Shown here: positions 4,773-7,776 of the stretch, one piece after another
How the letters are laid out: each line of letters starts with the position of its first letter
Numbering within the stretch: position 1 is the first letter of the stretch
From: Akkermansiaceae bacterium
GTDB lineage: Bacteria > Verrucomicrobiota > Verrucomicrobiia > Verrucomicrobiales > Akkermansiaceae
Direction of reading: 5' to 3'
Length of the DNA stretch: 7,776 nucleotides
NCBI GenBank assembly: GCA_014379305.1
Contig: JACMMB010000160.1
Span: 1-7,776 of the forward strand
The notes under the pieces: model-generated
What the model was told of the DNA's origin: nothing
The model's database searches: none
The model's input: the letters and a program-made list of their open reading frames with translations, nothing else
Program-made: the position numbers and the translations under genes

Positions 4773-6842
4773 ATGAACCATTTTTTCTATTCCCCACTAT
4801 ACATATCCATTTTAACGATGACTGCACAGGCGCAGTCCTCCACACCTGAGGAGCTCGCTCCCATGGTCGTCACCGGCAAGTCGGAGAGCCTTCTTGGCAC
4901 CGCCGGCACCGCATCCAAAGGCCAGGCGAGCAATCTGGAGCTTAACGAGCGTCCTTATCTACGTCGCGGAGAACTCCTCGAAGCCATCCCCGGCGTGATC
5001 ATCACCCAACACTCCGGCGACGGAAAAGCGAATCAGTATTTCGTCCGCGGCTTCAATCTCGATCATGGCACCGACTTCTCCATTTCGATGGACGGCCAGC
5101 CGGTCAATTTCGTTACCCACGCCCACGGCCAAGGCTACGCGGACCTCAATCCGATTATTCCCGAACTGGTTGAACAGCTCGATTATTGGAAAGGTCCGTT
5201 TTATGGCCAGCTCGGCGATCTGAGCACGGCGGGTGCCGCGAAGTTCCGCTTTTTCAACATGCTTCCGCAAGGCATCGCCACCTTTGGATACGGAGAGGAT
5301 AATTACTTCCGAGGCCTCATCGCCGATACGATCGACCTGACAGCACCGGCGGATGTTTCCCAGGACGATGCGAATAATTCCTCGCTGACCCCATCCAACG
5401 ACGATCGTTCCGGATTCACCTACGCCCTCGAATACAACTACTACGACGGTCCTTGGGAACTCCCATCGAACTCGCAGCGGATCAATGGCTTTCTCAAATA
5501 CTACAAGCAATCCGGCCAGGATCAGTTCAGCATCACCGCCATGGGCTACGATGGGGAATGGGACTCCACCGACCAGATTCCGAAACGGGCCGTTGATAAC
5601 ATCGGACGTTTTGGAAATCTCGATGAAACCCTCGGCGGCGAATCGTCGCGCTACAGCCTCATGGCCGCGTGGGATCGTGAAAATACCAATGGCCGCACTC
5701 ATGCCGATTTCTATGTCGGCTACTACGACCTCGATTTATTCTCAAATTTCACCTACTTCCTGACCGATCCGGTGAACGGCGACGAATTCGAACAAAAGGA
5801 CGAGCGCTACTTTGCCGGAGGTGAAATCAGACGCGAATGGGACTTCGGCAACAGCAGCACGTTCACCGTAGGGCTTCAGACCCGGCATGATTTAATCAGC
5901 GGTGTGGGGCTTTATAATACTCTTGATCGCGAACGCCTCAGCACGGTTCGCGAAGACGATGTTTACGAGGCGAACGTGGGTATCTATGCCGTCGCGGACT
6001 ACCACGTGAACGAGTGGTTCCGGATGCAGCCCGGTTTACGGGCGGATGGCTTTTACTTCGATGTTGAAAGCAATGATCCGGTAAACTCCCGCAACAAGAC
6101 CGACGGCATTGTCAGCCCCAAGCTGAACCTCATCTTCGGCCCTTGGAGCGAAACGGAAATTTATGCCAACGCCGGCCTTGGATTCCACAGCAACGATGCC
6201 CGCGGCGTCACGCTTGCAGTGGATGCTGCCGATCCAATCGTCCGCACCTATGGCTACGAGCTTGGCGTCCGGACCGAGGTTCTGCCAAATGTGGTCAGCA
6301 CCGTGGCTTTATTTTATCTGCATAGCGATTCGGAACTCATCTACATCGGCGATGCCGGCACCTCCGAGCCCGGTCCGGCAACCGAGCGCTACGGCATTGA
6401 ATGGTCCACCTACTGGCGCCCGACCTACTGGCTGACCATCGATAACGAGATCACCCTGAGCGAAGGAAAATCGTTAGGCGTCGGCTCCGACAACGAGATC
6501 CCCGGCGCGGTTCCCATCACCCTGAATGCCGGCGTTACCTTTGGCAGGGATGAGGGCTTCTTCGGCAGCCTGCGTGGCCGCTTCTTCAGTCCGCGTCCGC
6601 TGATCGAGGATGGCAGCGTCGAATCCCGGCAAAGTTTCCAAGTCAATTCCCGTGTCGGCTACCGGAAAAACGATTGGGAGGTTGCCGTGGATGTGCTGAA
6701 CCTGCTTGGCCGTGATGACAACGATATCGAATACTTCTACGCCTCGCGGCTCCCCGGCGAGGGTGTCGATGGGGTCGAAGACATCCACTTCCATCCGACC
6801 GAGCCGCGCACATTCCGGATCTCACTCACGCACCGTTTTTAA
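4773..6842 (+). CDS. TonB-dependent outer-membrane receptor of the HupE/UreJ-associated type (predicted metal or metal-complex uptake)
   Basis: The product is 689 residues. Residues 1-20 form a signal peptide cleaved at AQA|Q, and ELAPMVVTGK (27-36) is a TonB-box-like segment. The plug domain (about 55-160) contains RRGELLEAIPGVIITQHSG (64-82), NQYFVRGFNLDHGTDF (87-102), VNFVTHAHGQGYADLN (111-126) and KGPFYGQLGD (140-149). The rest is a beta-barrel rich in alternating aromatic strands. It ends in IHFHPTEPRTFRISLTHRF, with C-terminal Phe as expected for outer-membrane insertion. His98, His116, His118 in the plug and the IHFHP pair near the C-terminus are candidate metal ligands. This plug pattern is known to me from receptors encoded next to HupE/UreJ permeases, and such a permease follows here. 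ATG 4773 is chosen because the signal peptide starts there. An in-frame TTG at 4683 would add 30 residues. The n-region lacks Lys/Arg, which is unusual. The substrate is not provable from sequence. Confidence 0.93.
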   Translation: MNHFFYSPLYISILTMTAQAQSSTPEELAPMVVTGKSESLLGTAGTASKGQASNLELNERPYLRRGELLEAIPGVIITQHSGDGKANQYFVRGFNLDHGTDFSISMDGQPVNFVTHAHGQGYADLNPIIPELVEQLDYWKGPFYGQLGDLSTAGAAKFRFFNMLPQGIATFGYGEDNYFRGLIADTIDLTAPADVSQDDANNSSLTPSNDDRSGFTYALEYNYYDGPWELPSNSQRINGFLKYYKQSGQDQFSITAMGYDGEWDSTDQIPKRAVDNIGRFGNLDETLGGESSRYSLMAAWDRENTNGRTHADFYVGYYDLDLFSNFTYFLTDPVNGDEFEQKDERYFAGGEIRREWDFGNSSTFTVGLQTRHDLISGVGLYNTLDRERLSTVREDDVYEANVGIYAVADYHVNEWFRMQPGLRADGFYFDVESNDPVNSRNKTDGIVSPKLNLIFGPWSETEIYANAGLGFHSNDARGVTLAVDAADPIVRTYGYELGVRTEVLPNVVSTVALFYLHSDSELIYIGDAGTSEPGPATERYGIEWSTYWRPTYWLTIDNEITLSEGKSLGVGSDNEIPGAVPITLNAGVTFGRDEGFFGSLRGRFFSPRPLIEDGSVESRQSFQVNSRVGYRKNDWEVAVDVLNLLGRDDNDIEYFYASRLPGEGVDGVEDIHFHPTEPRTFRISLTHRF

Positions 6843-6867
6843 CCATAGGCGTATTCATTCTGGATCG

Positions 6868-6907
6868 CCCGCCGGGAAATTTGGAACTTCCCGGCGGGTA
6901 ACTTTTT
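6868..6907 (+). terminator. Strong intrinsic terminator between receptor and permease genes
   Basis: CCCGCCGGGAA (6868-6878) and TTCCCGGCGGG (6888-6898) form a perfect, GC-rich 11-bp stem with a nine-base loop, followed by TAACTTTTT (6899-6907). It begins 26 bases after the receptor stop and ends about 20 bases before the permease ATG, leaving little room for a separate promoter. It most likely terminates much of the receptor transcript and lets a fraction read through into the permease. Confidence 0.85.
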
Positions 6908-6915
6908 CATTTATC

Positions 6916-6920
6916 TGAGG
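6916..6920 (+). promoter_or_regulatory. Ribosome binding site of the HupE/UreJ-like permease gene
   Basis: TGAGG at 6916-6920 lies eight bases upstream of ATG 6929. It sits immediately after the U-run of the preceding terminator, so a read-through or 3'-processed message would expose it. It supports ATG 6929 as the start. Confidence 0.5.
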
Positions 6921-6928
6921 CCGAACCG

Positions 6929-7528
6929 ATGACGCGAATCTCCCTTTTGTTCATCTTCGCCGCCACGGCCGCGACCGCTGTGGTGCCGCGTTTCTTCGCG
7001 CTCGGATTCACCCACATCCTGCCAAACGGCCCGGACCACATCCTCTTCATCCTAGCCCTGTTTTTCCTGTCCCGTAATTTCGGAGTGCTGCTCTCCCAAA
7101 TGACGCTCTTCACACTCGCCCACTCGCTCACGCTCGGCCTGGCTCTTTACGGCATCGTGTCCGTCCCCACGGCCGTCGTGGAGATTGCCATCGCGCTCAG
7201 CATCGCTTTTGTCGCCATTGAGAATCTGTTTCAGGACCGGCTCAGCCGATGGAGACCCTTTCTGGTGTTCAGCTTCGGGCTGATCCATGGCTTGGGCTTC
7301 GCGCACTCGTTTCAGGAAATGCCTTTGCATGCCGGAGACTTTCTGCCCGCATTGTTCAGCTTCAACATGGGCATCGAGTTCGGCCAGCTGGCGGTTGTCG
7401 GGCTTGCTTACCTTGCCCTCGCCATCTGGGGGCGGCGTGAAGAGGGCTTTAAAATGATAGCCCGCCCGGCCTCAACCCTGATCGCGCTCACCGGGATCTA
7501 TTGGGCAATCCAACGGGGCGTCGCTTAA
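6929..7528 (+). CDS. HupE/UreJ_2-like inner-membrane metal permease
   Basis: A 199-residue, very hydrophobic protein with about six membrane segments. The first one (about 4-20) resembles a signal peptide or anchor. It carries the family motifs in order: GFTHILPNGPDHILF (26-40), TLFTLAHSLTLG (59-70), VAIENLF (95-101), FGLIHGLGFAHS (116-127) and FNMGIEFGQL (145-154). The His/Asp/Asn/Glu residues of these motifs (for example His29, Asp36, His37, His65, His120, Glu150) are likely to line the metal path. HupE/UreJ proteins are secondary nickel (or cobalt) transporters linked to hydrogenase and urease maturation. Neither enzyme is encoded in the window, so Ni, Co or another divalent metal is possible. 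This is the short form without a large N-terminal extracytoplasmic region. It follows the TonB-dependent receptor and would take over the substrate from the periplasm. Confidence 0.9.
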   Translation: MTRISLLFIFAATAATAVVPRFFALGFTHILPNGPDHILFILALFFLSRNFGVLLSQMTLFTLAHSLTLGLALYGIVSVPTAVVEIAIALSIAFVAIENLFQDRLSRWRPFLVFSFGLIHGLGFAHSFQEMPLHAGDFLPALFSFNMGIEFGQLAVVGLAYLALAIWGRREEGFKMIARPASTLIALTGIYWAIQRGVA

Positions 7529-7542
7529 TCTTGGATTTTTTT
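7507..7542 (+). terminator. Probable terminator overlapping the end of the permease gene
   Basis: AATCCAA (7507-7513) pairs perfectly with TTGGATT (7531-7537) around a 17-base GC-containing loop that includes the stop codon (7526-7528). Seven consecutive T (7536-7542) follow the stem. The AT-rich stem and large loop make it weaker than the terminator at 6868, but the T-run is better. It would close the metal-uptake unit before the SRPBCC gene. Confidence 0.45.
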
Positions 7543-7666
7543 CACTCGAAACGAAAATTGTAAATTGTTGTCCTCACAGTAAAAGTTCATTCGTTCATAA
7601 AATGACGGGGCGCTTGAAGGCCGACCCGCCCGCCACGCTTGTTAGGAAAATCAATTACCACACACC
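7543..7666. other. Intergenic region before the SRPBCC gene
   Basis: This 124-base gap is AT-rich in its first half and presumably holds the promoter of the next gene. A weak pair TTGTAA (7558-7563) and TAAAAG (7580-7585), spaced by 16 bases, is the best candidate. A near-direct repeat GTTCATTC/GTTCATAA lies at about 7585-7600. A 22-codon open frame (7602-7670) ends in an ATGA overlap with the downstream ATG. TAGGA (7643-7647) is too far from ATG 7667 to be a normal Shine-Dalgarno. None of these is strong. Confidence 0.25.
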
Positions 7667-7776
7667 ATGATCATTAAAATACTCATCGGCCTCGCCGTTC
7701 TCATTGTCATACTCCTCATCGTCGTCGCACTTCAGCCAAATGAATTCCGCGTCGAGCGCAGCGCCACCCTTGCCGC
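7667..7776 (+). CDS. SRPBCC family protein, membrane-anchored (5' part, runs off right edge)
   Basis: Only the first 36 codons are present. The protein begins MIIKILIGLAVLIVILLIVV, a single hydrophobic anchor (about residues 5-22) after one Lys. QPNEFRVERSATLA follows, which is the opening strand of many SRPBCC (START/polyketide cyclase-like) proteins (typical form: anchor, then FxVERSxxIxAPP). These proteins form a helix-grip hydrophobic pocket, and most membrane-anchored members have no known ligand. The call rests on a short stretch and the ligand-binding domain is outside the window. A probable terminator and 138 bases separate it from the permease gene, so it is likely a separate unit. 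Confidence 0.7.
   Translation, partial: MIIKILIGLAVLIVILLIVVALQPNEFRVERSATLA

Noticed and set aside
4959..5702. Long minus-strand open frame (247 codons)
   Set aside because: It is antisense to the plug and early barrel of the TonB-dependent receptor, which is well supported. The Val/Gly/Ile-rich translation is typical of a reverse shadow.

Overview
The window reads as an ordinary chromosomal segment of a diderm (Gram-negative) bacterium. The evidence is a lipoprotein with a lipobox, a Sec-exported small protein and a TonB-dependent outer-membrane receptor ending in aromatic Phe. Several confident genes lack a good Shine-Dalgarno sequence, and the gene mix (N-formylglutamate amidohydrolase-like, pirin, YceI lipoprotein, Old Yellow Enzyme, TonB receptor with HupE/UreJ-type permease, SRPBCC protein) would suit a Verrucomicrobiota-like genome. 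That taxon is a guess from style, not a proof.

Layout. Positions 1-482 hold the 5' part of a minus-strand N-formylglutamate amidohydrolase-like gene that runs off the left edge. It diverges across an 88-base gap from a plus-strand group of four closely spaced genes (571-3694): a pirin-family cupin, a YceI-domain lipoprotein, an Old Yellow Enzyme ene-reductase and an NAD(P)H-dependent FMN reductase. Together they look like an electrophile/quinone or redox-stress module. A small secreted His/Tyr/Arg/Gly-rich protein follows (3809-4114), closed by a clear hairpin terminator (4131-4170).

The right half starts with an unrecognised 142-residue membrane-anchored protein with a proline-rich tail (4217-4645). 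It is followed by a TonB-dependent receptor (4773-6842) of the type that accompanies HupE/UreJ permeases, then the HupE/UreJ_2-like inner-membrane permease itself (6929-7528). This pair is best read as a transition-metal (Ni, Co or possibly Zn) uptake route across both membranes. A perfect 11-bp intrinsic terminator hairpin lies between receptor and permease and probably lowers permease expression relative to the receptor. The window ends in the 5' end of a membrane-anchored SRPBCC-family gene (7667 to edge).

The strand composition changes character within the window. The plus strand is G-rich across the left block and C-rich across the receptor/permease block, although the genes point the same way. 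This suggests a rearrangement junction or a different origin near 4.6 kb. The most interesting part is 3.8-7.5 kb: a possible metal-acquisition locus with two uncharacterised exported or membrane proteins beside a receptor-permease pair. I found no mobile element, CRISPR array, rRNA or tRNA. No gene-free stretch exceeds about 140 bases.
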